A DNA stretch of 64,000 nucleotides. Origin: JADZEM01 sp046328125. GTDB lineage: Bacteria > Chloroflexota > UBA6077 > JACCZL01. Below, piece by piece: positions 39,844-50,944 of the stretch. The stretch covers positions 62,001 through 126,000 of the forward strand of contig JAXLXF010000014.1 of NCBI GenBank assembly GCA_046328125.1. The letters are read 5' to 3'. A program made the position numbers and the translations under genes. The notes under the pieces were generated by a model that was given only the letters and a program-made list of their open reading frames with translations, was not told the origin of the DNA and did not search any database. Each line of letters begins with the position of its first letter. Position 1 is the stretch's first letter.

Positions 39844-42351
39844 ATGTCCGCGGACATCTCGGCAGGTCCGGGGCTCGAGCTCAGCAGCGAGCAGGTCCGC
39901 CGGACCTGTGATCCAGAAAGCTTCGACTTTCAGACCACCTCAGAGCTGACAGGCGGCACCGCCCTGGTCGGCCAGGAGCGCGCGGCCAGCGCGCTGGCGT
40001 TCGGCCTGACGATGACCAATCACGGGTTCAACGTCTTCGCGTCGGGCGCCCCAGGCACCGGCAAGACGACGGCCGTCCGCACGTTCCTCCAGGACGCCGC
40101 CCGGTCGAGGCCCACCCCCGACGACTGGTGCTACGTCCACAACTTCCACGATCCGACGCGGCCCCGGTCCCTGCGCTTGCCGCCGGGCCAGGGGCGTCGT
40201 CTGCGCGACGAGCTCGCCAGACTGGTGCAGACCGTCCGGCGAGAGCTGCCGCGCGTCTTCGAGGGCGACGAATACATCGCCCAGCGCGAGGAGATCGTCA
40301 AGGATCTCAGCAACCGACGCGACGAGGGGCTCCACCAGCTTGGCGCACGCGCTCACGAGCTCAACTTCACCGTCCGCGCCACCCCGACCGGCTTCATGCT
40401 GATTCCCGTGCACGGCGAGCAGCCCCTCTCCGAAGACGACCTTGGGAGGCTGTCGCCCGAGGAGCGCCAGAGCATCGCAGGTGACCGCGACCTGTTGATG
40501 GCCCAGACGAGCGCCTTCTTCAAAGAGATGCGTGCCGCCGAACGCGAGACCATGCAGCGGCTCGAAGACCAGGACCGCGAGGTCGCGCTGCATGCGGTGG
40601 GCGGCCTCGTCGACGACCTGATCGACGACTTCGCGGGGCAGCCCGACGTCGCCGCCTTCCTCCACGACATCCAGGAAGGCATTCTCGCCGACGTCGTCCT
40701 CTTCCGAGAGCATCCCCTGACCACGAACGGCACTCCGACAGCCCAGCCAGGGCCGGACAACCTGGAGCACGCCCTGCACGAACGCGCCTTCCGAAAGTAT
40801 CAGGTCAACGTCGTCGTGGACAACGCCGACACTGTCGGCGCACCCGTGATTGTCGATGCCAATACGACCTATCCAAACCTGGTCGGCCGCATCGAGCGCG
40901 AGGCCCTGTTCGGCGCGTTGCTGACGGACTTCACGTTGATCCGGGCGGGAGCCCTCCACCGCGCCAACGGCGGCTTCCTGGTGATGCGGATCGAGGATCT
41001 GTTCCGCGCCCCGATGGCCTGGCAGGGGCTGACGCGCGCGCTCCGTGAGAAAGCCGTCGTCATCGAAGATCTCGGCGAGGCGCTCGGCTTCGCCGGCACC
41101 CGCTCGCTCCAGCCGGACCCGATCCCGCTCGACCTGAAGGTCGTCCTGCTCGGCCAGCCGCTCCACTACTACCTGCTCCACGCCCTCGACCCTGACTTCC
41201 AGGAGCTGTTCAAAGTCCGCGCCGACTTCGACACCCAGATGGACCGCACGCCGAGCGGCGAGCTCGCCTACGTCGCCTCGATAGCGGCCGGCGTCACTCA
41301 GGACGGCCTGCCCCTCGACTGCGCGGCGGTGGCCCGCCTGATCGAAGAATCGTCGCGGCTCGCGGCGGACCAGCAGAAGCTCTCGATCCGCTTCGGCCAG
41401 GTGGCGGACATCGTCCGCGAGGCGGACTACTGGGCCACCCAGGCCGGCGCCTCGGCCATCGGCGCCGAGCACATTCGCAAGGCCGTCGAACAGCGCCGCT
41501 ACCGCTCCTCGCTCGTGCAGGACCGCCTGCGCGAGATGACCGCTCGTGGCGTACTGCTCATTCGGCCGGACGGCGCGGCCGTCGGACAGGTCCACGGTCT
41601 CGCGGTCATCCAGGCCGGCGACGTCGCCTTCGGCCGGCCCTGTCGGATCACGGCCACGGTCGCGGCCGGCCGTGAAGGGCTGCTCGACATCGAGCGCGAG
41701 ACCGAGCTGGGCGGCCCGATCCACAGCAAGGGCGTGCTGATCCTCGGCGGCTATCTGGCAGACACCTACGTCCAGGACAAGCCGCTCGCGCTTTCGGCCC
41801 GGCTGGTGTTCGAGCAGAGCTACGAGCAAGTCGAGGGCGACTCGGCGTCACTCGCCGAGCTGCTGGCGTTGCTCTCGCGGCTGGCAAACGTCCCCCTCAG
41901 CCAGGCCATCGCGGTCACCGGCTCGGTGAACCAGCGTGGCGAAGTACAGGCCATCGGCGGCGTCAACGAGAAGATCGAGGGGTTCTACGACGCCTGTCTC
42001 GCCTCGGGCCTCACCGGCGCGCAGGGCGTCGTCGTGCCGTACGCCAACGTCGAGAACCTGATGCTGCGCGACGACGTCGTCGCGGCGGTCGCGGCCGGGC
42101 AGTTCCACGTCTACGCCGTCCGCACCGTAGACGAGGCACTGGAGCGCCTCACCGGGCGGTCGGCCGGTCCGCGTCAGGCAGACGGCTCCTTCCCTCCAGA
42201 CGGCATCCACGCCCTGGTGGACCGTCGTATGCACGCGCTCGCCGTCGTGCTCCGCGACTTCGCGGCGCAGACGGACGACGGGCCGTCCGTCGAGGCGAGG
42301 CCGAGCAACGGCAAGGTCGTCGTGCCTGCCCACGCCTCACGCCGAGCCTGA
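39844..42351 (+). CDS. LonB-like ATP-dependent serine protease
   Basis: 835 residues from ATG 39844, preceded by GGGAGGAG; an upstream in-frame ATG is rejected. The AAA ATPase has Walker A GAPGTGKT (68-75) and a long coiled-coil-like insert (about 115-280). The C-terminal S16 protease carries the Ser-Lys dyad: Ser667 in EGDSAS and Lys710 in VNEKIEG. It lacks the N-terminal substrate domain of LonA. It resembles the LonB-type/AAA_32 proteases common in Gram-positives and Chloroflexota, which act on damaged or regulatory proteins. No membrane segment is obvious. It is transcribed divergently from the eRF1-like gene. Confidence 0.9.
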   Translation: MSADISAGPGLELSSEQVRRTCDPESFDFQTTSELTGGTALVGQERAASALAFGLTMTNHGFNVFASGAPGTGKTTAVRTFLQDAARSRPTPDDWCYVHNFHDPTRPRSLRLPPGQGRRLRDELARLVQTVRRELPRVFEGDEYIAQREEIVKDLSNRRDEGLHQLGARAHELNFTVRATPTGFMLIPVHGEQPLSEDDLGRLSPEERQSIAGDRDLLMAQTSAFFKEMRAAERETMQRLEDQDREVALHAVGGLVDDLIDDFAGQPDVAAFLHDIQEGILADVVLFREHPLTTNGTPTAQPGPDNLEHALHERAFRKYQVNVVVDNADTVGAPVIVDANTTYPNLVGRIEREALFGALLTDFTLIRAGALHRANGGFLVMRIEDLFRAPMAWQGLTRALREKAVVIEDLGEALGFAGTRSLQPDPIPLDLKVVLLGQPLHYYLLHALDPDFQELFKVRADFDTQMDRTPSGELAYVASIAAGVTQDGLPLDCAAVARLIEESSRLAADQQKLSIRFGQVADIVREADYWATQAGASAIGAEHIRKAVEQRRYRSSLVQDRLREMTARGVLLIRPDGAAVGQVHGLAVIQAGDVAFGRPCRITATVAAGREGLLDIERETELGGPIHSKGVLILGGYLADTYVQDKPLALSARLVFEQSYEQVEGDSASLAELLALLSRLANVPLSQAIAVTGSVNQRGEVQAIGGVNEKIEGFYDACLASGLTGAQGVVVPYANVENLMLRDDVVAAVAAGQFHVYAVRTVDEALERLTGRSAGPRQADGSFPPDGIHALVDRRMHALAVVLRDFAAQTDDGPSVEARPSNGKVVVPAHASRRA

Positions 42352-42384
42352 TCTCTGTGGCGTAACCGCGGCTGTCCGATCGCA

Positions 42385-42419
42385 CCCCTGCCGTGCCCAC
42401 CATGCGGGCACGGCAGGGG
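42385..42419. terminator. Bidirectional stem-loop between convergent genes
   Basis: A perfect 14-bp stem CCCCTGCCGTGCCC with its complement and a 7-base loop, extended by outer CCGATCG/CGATCGG arms. It lies 34 bases after the Lon-like stop and 17 bases from the YbaK stop on the other strand. It has no T-run, so termination would be stem-driven. Confidence 0.6.
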
Positions 42420-42435
42420 GCTCGATCGGCGACTG

Positions 42436-42921
42436 CTACATCACGGGGATCAGGCTGGCGGCCGTCAGCTCCCCAGCCGTCGGCTTGACGAGCCGCTCGA
42501 AATCCACGTACGAACAGGCGATCGTTTCGGTGTGCGTGCCGGCATTGAAGACGATCCTCCCCTCCTCGGCGAGCGCCCGGTCCACGTACACCGGGATGTC
42601 GTACAGGTTGCCGAAGGGCGGCATCGCGCCGACCTCGCAGTCCGGGAAGGCGTGCTCGAACTCATGCTCGCCGGCCAGCCGCACCTCCTGGACGTCGAGC
42701 GTCGCGGCGGTCGCGGCCTCGTCGATCTTGCGGGAGCTCGGCACTACCAGCATCGCCAGCACGCCGTCCGCCACCACCATCACGACTTTCGCCATCTGTG
42801 TCGCCAGGACGTGCTCGCTGGCCGCCACTTCATGGGCTGTGTAGACGAGAGGGTGATGCTGCACCTCGAACGGCACGCCGTTCGCGCGGAGATACGCTTC
42901 GAGTCGTTCGCGGCAATTCAT
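42436..42921 (-). CDS. YbaK/ProX-type aminoacyl-tRNA deacylase
   Basis: 161 residues, the length of single-domain YbaK proteins. The fold signature is visible: VVMVVADGVLAMLVVPSSRKID with the conserved Lys/Arg region, then GAMPPFGN with the Gly-x-x-Pro-Phe-Gly motif around the catalytic pocket. The family hydrolyses mischarged tRNA (Cys- or Ala-tRNAPro and others). Its ATG overlaps the stop of the DUF4342 gene by four bases (ATGA), so both come from one transcript controlled by the upstream motif site. Confidence 0.88.
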   Translation of the reverse strand: MNCRERLEAYLRANGVPFEVQHHPLVYTAHEVAASEHVLATQMAKVVMVVADGVLAMLVVPSSRKIDEAATAATLDVQEVRLAGEHEFEHAFPDCEVGAMPPFGNLYDIPVYVDRALAEEGRIVFNAGTHTETIACSYVDFERLVKPTAGELTAASLIPVM

Positions 42922-43223
42922 GGTTCACTCCTTTCGCCGTCGTCCGAGCTTCGCTCCTCGCGCTCGACCGTGATGCTGCACTCCGTGACGAGCGCCGCCA
43001 ACGCTCCCAGGGCGGCAGCCTGGGGCGCCAGCAGGACGCCGACGACGCCGACCGTGAGTGGCACCTCCAACAGCGTGTGGCCGTCGTGCTTGACGATGAC
43101 ACGCCTGACGTTCCCCTGGCGCACCAGCCCCTTGACCCGCGCCAGCAAGGTTTCACCGGTCTCTGTCAGCTCTTCGCGCCAGGTTCGTGTCTCCCGATCC
43201 ACAGTGGGCATCGGTACGCTCAT
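42918..43223 (-). CDS. DUF4342 small protein
   Basis: 101 residues from ATG 43223, set by GGAGG eight bases upstream. The body (GETLLARVKGLVRQGNVRRVIVKHDGHTLLEVPLTVG) and a hydrophobic segment (VVGVLLAPQAAALGALAALVTE) match DUF4342, whose function is unknown. The short hydrophobic stretch could be buried or membrane-associated. It is the first gene of a two-gene operon with the deacylase. Confidence 0.82.
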   Translation of the reverse strand: MSVPMPTVDRETRTWREELTETGETLLARVKGLVRQGNVRRVIVKHDGHTLLEVPLTVGVVGVLLAPQAAALGALAALVTECSITVEREERSSDDGERSEP

Positions 43224-43317
43224 CGTGCACCTCCATCGGTATCTGGTGTAGTCGTCCACGCCGTCTCCTGTCGGCGCGGTGGCCGGATCGTCCGCCCTTT
43301 GACTATCGGGCGTGTGC

Positions 43318-43345
43318 ATTGCCGGGGTCGTTGCCGCGGGTGAAC
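43318..43345 (-). promoter_or_regulatory. Tripartite motif site, upstream of DUF4342-ybaK
   Basis: Minus-strand GTTCAC-N4-GGCAAC-N6-GGCAAT, exactly 95 bases before the start codon, the same spacing as at the eRF1-like gene. Confidence 0.7.
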
Positions 43346-43392
43346 CAGAGGTTGCACGCCATCGCCTCAGCCCCTCGCCATCCCGTGAATCC

Positions 43393-43419
43393 GTTCACCC
43401 ACCCGTTACGAACGGCAAC
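43393..43419 (+). promoter_or_regulatory. Tripartite motif site, upstream of acyl-CoA synthetase operon
   Basis: GTTCAC-N5-CGTTAC-N4-GGCAAC on the plus strand, 116 bases before the synthetase start. Spacers differ slightly from the consensus. It shares the divergent leader with the DUF4342 site. Confidence 0.55.
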
Positions 43420-43534
43420 GCCGCCGGCAACGCCGCTACCCGATGCTGACGATGATCGGAGCAGCGGGTCAGCACTTCGTGACGTAGCTCCCCGCGCTTC
43501 GACGCAGAAGCGTTGGGAGGAGGCGGCTGACGAC

Positions 43535-45297
<1,763 letters not shown>

Positions 45298-45298
<1 letters not shown>

Positions 45299-46308
45299 TG
45301 ACGACACAACATCTGGCATCCCCACCCATTGCCCCGGCGCCAGCGCTGGAACGGGACCACGCTCTCTCCTTGCTGCGCCAGATGCTGCTGATCCGGCGCT
45401 TCGAAGAGAAGTGCGTCGAGATGTACAGCGCGACGAAGATCCGGGGCTTCCTGCACCTGTACATCGGCGAGGAGGCCGTTGCGGCTGGCGCTGTCCCGCT
45501 CCTACGCCCGGATGACTCGGTCGTCGCGACGTACCGCGAGCACGGCCAGGCCCTCGCCCGTGGCGTCTCCGCGCGCTCGATCATGGCCGAGATGTACGGC
45601 AAGGTCGAGGGCTGCTCCCGCGGCCGGGGCGGCTCGATGCACGTCTACGACGCCGCGACGCACTTCTACGGCGGCAACGCCGTCGTCGGCGGCGGCCTGC
45701 CGCTCGCCGTGGGGGTCGCGCTGGCCGACCAGATGCGCGGCTACGACCGCGTGACCGCCTGCTTCTTTGGCGACGGGGCCGTCGCCGAAGGCGAGTTCCA
45801 CGAGTCGATGAACCTGGCGGAGCTCTGGAAGCTGCCGGTCCTGTTCTGCTGCGAGAACAACCTGTACGCGATGGGTACGGCCATCGAACGTGCCCTGTCG
45901 GAGACCGACATCACCGCCAAGGCCGCCGGCTATCGGGTGCCGGCCGAAGCCGTGGACGGCATGGACGTGCTGGCCGTCGAAGAGGCGACCCGCCGCGCGC
46001 TGGCGAAGATCCGGGCTGGCCAGGGTCCGATCCTCCTGGAGTATCGGACCTATCGCTTCCGCGCCCACTCGATGTACGACCCTGAGCTGTACCGCGTTCG
46101 GTCCGAGGTCGAGGCCTGGCGCGAGCGCGACCCACTCCTGACGTTCCCCCGGCTCCTCAAAGAGCAGGGGCTGCTCGACGACGCCACCATGGCCGAGGTC
46201 GAGCGCTCGGTGCAGGCCGAGATCGACGACGCCGTCGCGTTCGCCGAGGCCGGGCACCTGGAGCCGGTCGAGGAGCTGACCCGGTTCGTCTACACGGAGG
46301 AATCATGA
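45298..46308 (+). CDS. 2-oxoacid dehydrogenase E1 alpha subunit (pyruvate/acetoin type)
   Basis: 336 residues. Its ATG shares a base with the synthetase stop (TGATG). The thiamine diphosphate motif is present as GDGAVAEGEF...NLAELWKLPVLFCCENN, preceded by GGSMHVYD and HGQALARG. The size and sequence fit E1 alpha of pyruvate or acetoin dehydrogenase rather than the branched-chain type, but the substrate is not certain. It pairs with the next gene as an alpha2beta2 decarboxylase. Confidence 0.92.
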
Positions 46309-47312
46309 GCGTCAGCGTTGAGCCAACGACGATCCGGCTGACGTACCGGGAGGCGGTACGGGCCGCGATTCGTGACGCGATCCTGCGCGACGACCGCGTC
46401 TTCCTGATGGGCGAAGACGTCGGCAAGTACGGCGGCTGCTACGCCGTCAGCAAGGGCCTGCTCGACGAGCTCGGGCCGGACAAGATCCGCGACACGCCGC
46501 TCTCGGAGTCCACCTTCGTGGGCGCGGGGATCGGCGCCGCCATGGCCGGCATGCGCCCGATCGTGGAGATCATGACGGTCAACTTCAGCCTGTTGGCACT
46601 CGACCAGATCATGAACAACGCCGCGACGGTCCTGCACATGTCCGGCGGCCAGCTCAACGTCCCGATCGTGATCCGGATGGCGACTGGCGGCTCGCGTCAG
46701 CTGGCGGCGCAGCACTCGCACAGCCTGGAAGGGTGGTACGCCCACATCCCCGGCCTCAAGGTGCTGGCCCCGGCCACCCACGAGGACGCCAGGGGCATGC
46801 TCTGGCCGGCCCTCCAGGACCCCGATCCGGTCCTGATCTTCGAGAACGCCTACCTGTATCCGCTCGAAGGCGAGATCGCGGCCGACCCCGGGCCGGTCGA
46901 CATCAGCACGGCGAAGATCCGGCGGCCGGGCCGCGACGTCAGCCTGATCACCTACGGCGGCTCGCTCGCCAAGACGCTCCAGGCGGCCGAGCAGCTGGCC
47001 GCCGAGGGCATCGACGCGGAGGTCCTCGACCTGCGCACCCTGCGCCCGCTCGACACCGCCGCCATCGTCGGCTCCGTCACCCGGACCCGGCGTGCCGCGA
47101 TCGTGGACGAGGGCTGGCGCAGCGGCGGCATCTCGGCCGAGGTCACCGCGCGTATCATGGAGCAGGCATTCTACGAGCTAGACGGGCCCGTCGCGCGGGT
47201 CTGTAGCGCGGAGGTGCCGATGCCGTACGCCTATCATATGGAGCAGGCGGCAATGCCACAGCCAGCCACAATTGTGGAAGCCGTCCGGAGCCTGGTAACG
47301 GGGCGCGCCTGA
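46305..47312 (+). CDS. 2-oxoacid dehydrogenase E1 beta subunit
   Basis: 335 residues; its ATG overlaps the E1 alpha stop by four bases. Typical E1 beta motifs are GEDVGKYGG, SESTFVGAGIGAAMAGMRPI, LAAQHSHSLEGWYAHIPGLKV and DLRTLRPLDTAAI. The product supplies half of the thiamine site and the docking face for E2. Confidence 0.93.
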   Translation: MSVSVEPTTIRLTYREAVRAAIRDAILRDDRVFLMGEDVGKYGGCYAVSKGLLDELGPDKIRDTPLSESTFVGAGIGAAMAGMRPIVEIMTVNFSLLALDQIMNNAATVLHMSGGQLNVPIVIRMATGGSRQLAAQHSHSLEGWYAHIPGLKVLAPATHEDARGMLWPALQDPDPVLIFENAYLYPLEGEIAADPGPVDISTAKIRRPGRDVSLITYGGSLAKTLQAAEQLAAEGIDAEVLDLRTLRPLDTAAIVGSVTRTRRAAIVDEGWRSGGISAEVTARIMEQAFYELDGPVARVCSAEVPMPYAYHMEQAAMPQPATIVEAVRSLVTGRA

Positions 47313-47335
47313 GCTGGCGAGGCCGTCCCACGACG

Positions 47336-47360
47336 GGGAGGCGGCGTGACGCCGCCTCCC
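47336..47360 (+). terminator. Intercistronic GC hairpin between E1 beta and E2
   Basis: An 11-bp perfect stem GGGAGGCGGCG with its complement and a 3-base TGA loop, with no T-run. It lies in the only real gap (71 bases) of the operon. It may attenuate transcription or protect upstream mRNA, setting the E1:E2 ratio. Confidence 0.5.
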
Positions 47361-47383
47361 ATGACATCGAGCTGGAGTGCAGT

Positions 47384-48664
47384 GTGGCTGAGTTCGTGAT
47401 GCCGTCACTGGGCGCCGACATGGAGGACGCCATCCTGGTCGCCTGGCTGGTGAAGCCCGGCGACCAGGTCGAACGCGGCCAGGTCATCGCCGAGGTCGAG
47501 ACCCAGAAGGGTGTGATCGAGATCGAGGCGTTCGAGACTGGCGTGCTCGCCGAGATCCGGGTGCAGCCAGGAGCGAAAGTGCCGGTCGGCGCGGTGCTCG
47601 CGACGATCGGCGCCGAGGGCGCACCAACGATCCCGGCGGCGCCAGCGCCACCCGCGCCAGCCGCCGCCCCGCCAGCCGAGCCGTCGCCCACCGTAGCGGC
47701 GGCGACGGCGCCAGGCCCGGCTGCCGTTCCGGCCCACATTCGGGTCTCGCCGGTCGCCCGCAAGCTGGCCGAAGAGCTCGGCGTCGATCTCAGCACGGTG
47801 ACCGGCACCGGTCCCGGCGGGGCGATCCAGCGGGCAGACGTCGAGCACGCCGCCGAGGCCGCTCGCGCTACCCCGGCTGCGCCTCCGACGCCACCCGCAC
47901 CCGCGCCACCCCCTCCGCCGGCGCCCGCCGAGCCGGCGGTCCCACCGGCGGCCACCCCACCAGCCGCCAGGACGCCAGCCACCCAGGCCGAGCAGCAACG
48001 GCTCGCCATGCGCGACGCCATCGCGCGGGCGATGGCCCGCTCCAAGCGCGAGATCCCCCACTACTACCTCGGCCTGGAGATCGACTTCCTGCGCGCTCAG
48101 GAGTGGCTAGCCGCCGAAAATCTCAAACGTCCCGTCGCCGAGCGCATCGTCTACGCCACCTTGCTGCTCAAGGCGGCTGCCCTGGCGGCGCGCGAAGTCC
48201 CGGAGGTGAACGGCTTCTGGGTGGACGGGGCGTTCCGCCCCAGCGAGGCCGTTCACGTCGGCGTGGCGATCTCGCTGCGCCAGGGCGGCCTGGTCGCGCC
48301 GGCGATCCATCACACCGACCTGCTGAGCCTCGACGAGCTGATGCGCGCGCTCCGCGATCTGGTCATGCGGGCGCGGACCGGCAAGCTGCGCGGCTCGGAG
48401 ATGACCGATCCGACGATCACTTTGACCAACCTCGGCGAGCAGGGCGTCTCGTCGGTCAACGGCATCATCTACCCGCCACAGGTGGCGCTGGTCGGGTTCG
48501 GCGCCGTGGTGGAGCGCCCATGGGCCGTCAGCGGCCTGTTGGGCATCCGGCCGATCGTCACCGCGACGCTCGCGGCCGATCACCGCGCAAGCGACGGCCA
48601 CCGAGGTGGCCTGTACCTGAGCGCCGTGAACCGGCTACTCCAGGATCCGGAGAAACTACGATGA
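47384..48664 (+). CDS. Dihydrolipoamide acyltransferase E2 subunit
   Basis: 426 residues from GTG 47384. The single lipoyl domain has the modified Lys at 42 in VETQKGVIEIE. An Ala/Pro hinge follows, then a peripheral-subunit-binding domain (SPVARKLAEELGVDL...GAIQRADVE), a second Ala/Pro hinge, and the catalytic domain ending in ADHRASDG (His400, Asp404). The core motif is intact. No E3 (lipoamide dehydrogenase) gene is in the operon, so E3 must be shared from elsewhere. Its stop overlaps the start of a carrier-protein gene. Confidence 0.92.
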   Translation: MAEFVMPSLGADMEDAILVAWLVKPGDQVERGQVIAEVETQKGVIEIEAFETGVLAEIRVQPGAKVPVGAVLATIGAEGAPTIPAAPAPPAPAAAPPAEPSPTVAAATAPGPAAVPAHIRVSPVARKLAEELGVDLSTVTGTGPGGAIQRADVEHAAEAARATPAAPPTPPAPAPPPPPAPAEPAVPPAATPPAARTPATQAEQQRLAMRDAIARAMARSKREIPHYYLGLEIDFLRAQEWLAAENLKRPVAERIVYATLLLKAAALAAREVPEVNGFWVDGAFRPSEAVHVGVAISLRQGGLVAPAIHHTDLLSLDELMRALRDLVMRARTGKLRGSEMTDPTITLTNLGEQGVSSVNGIIYPPQVALVGFGAVVERPWAVSGLLGIRPIVTATLAADHRASDGHRGGLYLSAVNRLLQDPEKLR

Positions 48665-48912
48665 ATCAGGACACCATCAAGCAGACTATCCTGCAGGCAC
48701 TTGGCACCATCGTGCCCGAAGCTGATCTCGACAACATCGAGCCGGACCTCGAATTCCGCGAACAGCTCGACATGGACTCGATGGACTTCCTCAACTTCGT
48801 GATCGCCGTAGACCAGCAGCTCGGCGTCGAGATCCCCGAAGTGGACTATCCGAAGCTCACCACCCTGGACGACTGCATCGCCTACATCAGCGCGCGGCAG
48901 GTGACGGTGTAG
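48661..48912 (+). CDS. Acyl carrier protein
   Basis: 83 residues; its ATG overlaps the E2 stop by four bases. The phosphopantetheine site is Ser40 in LDMDSMDFLNF, followed by the usual helix III (YPKLTTLDDCIAYI). An ACP as the last gene of a synthetase-E1-E2 operon is not the usual arrangement. It may accept acyl groups made by the complex or by the synthetase. Confidence 0.9.
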   Translation: MNQDTIKQTILQALGTIVPEADLDNIEPDLEFREQLDMDSMDFLNFVIAVDQQLGVEIPEVDYPKLTTLDDCIAYISARQVTV

Positions 48913-48976
48913 CAGCCGTCCCGCCCCACGCCGCGCAGCCTGAAGCTGTCGGTCGTGGCGGTCAATCAGTCGGGAG

Positions 48977-49003
48977 CGGCCGGCGACGACGTGTCGCCGG
49001 CCG
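48977..49003. terminator. Stem-loop between ACP and convergent USP/CBS gene
   Basis: An 11-bp perfect stem CGGCCGGCGAC with its complement and a 5-base loop, 64 bases after the ACP stop and 15 bases from the convergent gene's stop. It probably serves both transcripts. Confidence 0.55.
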
Positions 49004-49018
49004 TTCCTGTCTCGGCCG

Positions 49019-50404
49019 TCACACTCCGACAGCCGCCTCGGCCAGCATCGACTTGATGCCGGCCACGTCCTGCTCCGCCAGCGCCTTGAGCACGTCGGCC
49101 CGCGACAGGATGCCGACCGGTCGCCCGTGCCGGGTGACGGGGACGCGCCGGTACGGTAGCTCCAGGAAGATCGGCACCGCCGCTGCCAGCGGCAGCGACT
49201 CCTCGACGCTGACGACCAGATGTGACATTACCTCCCCGGCGCGCACGGTCCCGAGCAGCTCCGGCAGCGTCGGCTCGTCGGGTGCCTGCCCCGCCCGCGT
49301 CCGCGCGGTCTCCAGTTGCCAGCGCAGCAGGTCGTGCTCGGTGATCATCCCGATCAGCCGGCCGTCCGCGCCGACCACCGGCGCGCCGCTGATCCGCCGC
49401 CGCAGCAGCCGACGGATGACCGTGTCGAGCGGCTCGTCCTCGCACACCGAGATGACGTCGCGCGTCATGACGTCCCCGACGCGGTACGCACGCCCGACCC
49501 GAGCGAGCAGCGAGCGAGCGCTCACCAGGAAGACCGGTGCCGACGCTCGGCGCACGACGTCGCTCGCGACGCTCCCCAGCCAGCCGCGCCCGGTCCCCGA
49601 CATGCCGTGCGTCACCATCACGATCAGGTCGGCGGCGCTCTCGTGGGCCAGCGTAAGGATCTGACGACCCGGCTCGCCCAGGCTGACGCTGGTCTGGACG
49701 GCGAGCCGATCCCCTTCGACCGTTCCGGCGATCCCGCGAAGGTACGCCGACGCCCCGGCACGTGCTCGGTAGGTCGCTTCCGCGTCCGCGAGTGGCAGAC
49801 GGCCCTCCGCCGTGTCCAGCATGTCGCCATCCGGCTCCACCACCTGCACCAGCTGCACGGTGCCGCCCCGAGCACCCAGCTCCGTCGCCACCTCCAGTGC
49901 CCGTTCGGCCAGCGCCGAGCCGTCGAGTGGCACCAGCAGGCGGCGCAGCGACGGAGCACGACTCACCGCGTCGCTCCTGACCGGCACCAGCAGCAGCGGG
50001 ACCATCGCAGCCTGGACGATCTGCTCGGCGACTCGCCCCATCGGATATTCGAGTGCCCCACCGTGACCGTGCGTCGCGATGGCGATTGCCGAGGCGTCGA
50101 TCCGGTCGGCCAGGTCCAGCAGCGTCTGGGCCGGTTCGCCTTCGCAGACGGCGATCTCGACGTCGGCGCCGCCGTCGGCAAGCCGATTGCGCGTCATTTC
50201 GAGGTAGAGGCGCGCATTCTCCCAGCCTTCGACTTCCTGTGGTGATTGTCCAAACCCGTTCTGCCCACCCTCCAGTCCGGCCGGCGTGACGACCCGTGCC
50301 AGCGTGACAGCCAATCGCCGCTCGCGGGCAAGATACAGACTCCACGGCAGGACGGCCTCCGCGAGCTCAGAACCGTCCAGCGGGACCAGGAGCGAACGCA
50401 ACAT
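49019..50404 (-). CDS. Tandem universal stress protein with CBS pair
   Basis: 461 residues from ATG 50404, behind GAGGAGG. Two Usp domains (about 1-145 and 150-300) show the ATP-type glycine loops THGHGGALEYPMGRVAEQ and THGMSGTGRGWLGSVASD. Two CBS motifs follow: VGDVMTRDVISV...LIGMITEHDLL and AGEVMSHLVVSV...PVGILSRADVL. It probably binds adenine nucleotides at both modules and senses energy state. It is transcribed alone, behind a tripartite motif site. Confidence 0.9.
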   Translation of the reverse strand: MLRSLLVPLDGSELAEAVLPWSLYLARERRLAVTLARVVTPAGLEGGQNGFGQSPQEVEGWENARLYLEMTRNRLADGGADVEIAVCEGEPAQTLLDLADRIDASAIAIATHGHGGALEYPMGRVAEQIVQAAMVPLLLVPVRSDAVSRAPSLRRLLVPLDGSALAERALEVATELGARGGTVQLVQVVEPDGDMLDTAEGRLPLADAEATYRARAGASAYLRGIAGTVEGDRLAVQTSVSLGEPGRQILTLAHESAADLIVMVTHGMSGTGRGWLGSVASDVVRRASAPVFLVSARSLLARVGRAYRVGDVMTRDVISVCEDEPLDTVIRRLLRRRISGAPVVGADGRLIGMITEHDLLRWQLETARTRAGQAPDEPTLPELLGTVRAGEVMSHLVVSVEESLPLAAAVPIFLELPYRRVPVTRHGRPVGILSRADVLKALAEQDVAGIKSMLAEAAVGV

Positions 50405-50516
50405 CGCCGTCCTCCTCTGTGTCGGGCACCCAAGGCCGTCTACGGCGACTCGGCGCCGACTGTGGCAGCGCGCCGACAACCGCTCCGAGCCTTCGCTCGC
50501 ATTCTCCGCCGGCGGC

Positions 50517-50544
50517 GTTGCCCGCCACGTTGTGCAGCGTGAAC
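50517..50544 (-). promoter_or_regulatory. Tripartite motif site, upstream of USP/CBS gene
   Basis: Minus-strand GTTCAC-N4-CACAAC-N6-GGCAAC, 113 bases before the start codon. Confidence 0.65.
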
Positions 50545-50587
50545 GGGAGGTTGCCCGCACACGCACGCGCACACGTGGCGCCGACGC

Positions 50588-50944
50588 TCACTCCCCCGCG
50601 ACGAGCCGCTCCTCTTCGTCGAAGTACGCGATGACGTGGACGCAACGGCCGAACGCCTGCCAGGCCAGCCGATGTGCCTGCGAAGGCGTCAGGTCGTAGT
50701 AGTCCAGCGTCTGCGTGTCGATGCAGCCGAGGTTGTAATTCCCAGTCAGCCGCACGTGCGCGTACGTGCGATCCGGATCCGGTGCACCCGCGTCTCTGAT
50801 ACGTCGGATGTCACCCGGTTCGAGCCCGGCGATCGAGTGGCCGTGCAGAATGACCTCGGGCGGCTCCTCGGGCATCGGCGGCGGGTTCGTGGCCCGTCCG
50901 CTCGGTCCGATCCATTGGCCGTGGTACGTGTCCTGGACAATCAT
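50588..50944 (-). CDS. Hypothetical protein, translationally coupled to a hydrolase
   Basis: 118 residues from ATG 50944, which overlaps the hydrolase stop by four bases and has GGAGGGG upstream. I do not recognise the family. The sequence is hydrophilic and Pro-rich at the start (NPPPMPEEPPE), then ILHGHSIAGLEPGDIRRIR and a NYNLGCIDTQTLDYYDL segment. There is no signal peptide or membrane segment. It is likely a cytoplasmic partner of the preceding hydrolase. Confidence 0.7.
   Translation of the reverse strand: MIVQDTYHGQWIGPSGRATNPPPMPEEPPEVILHGHSIAGLEPGDIRRIRDAGAPDPDRTYAHVRLTGNYNLGCIDTQTLDYYDLTPSQAHRLAWQAFGRCVHVIAYFDEEERLVAGE

Noticed and set aside
39480..39857. N-terminal extension of the eRF1-like protein by about 126 residues
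   Set aside because: It would cross the divergent control region and lacks similarity to the family; ATG 39479 with GAGGG upstream fits better.
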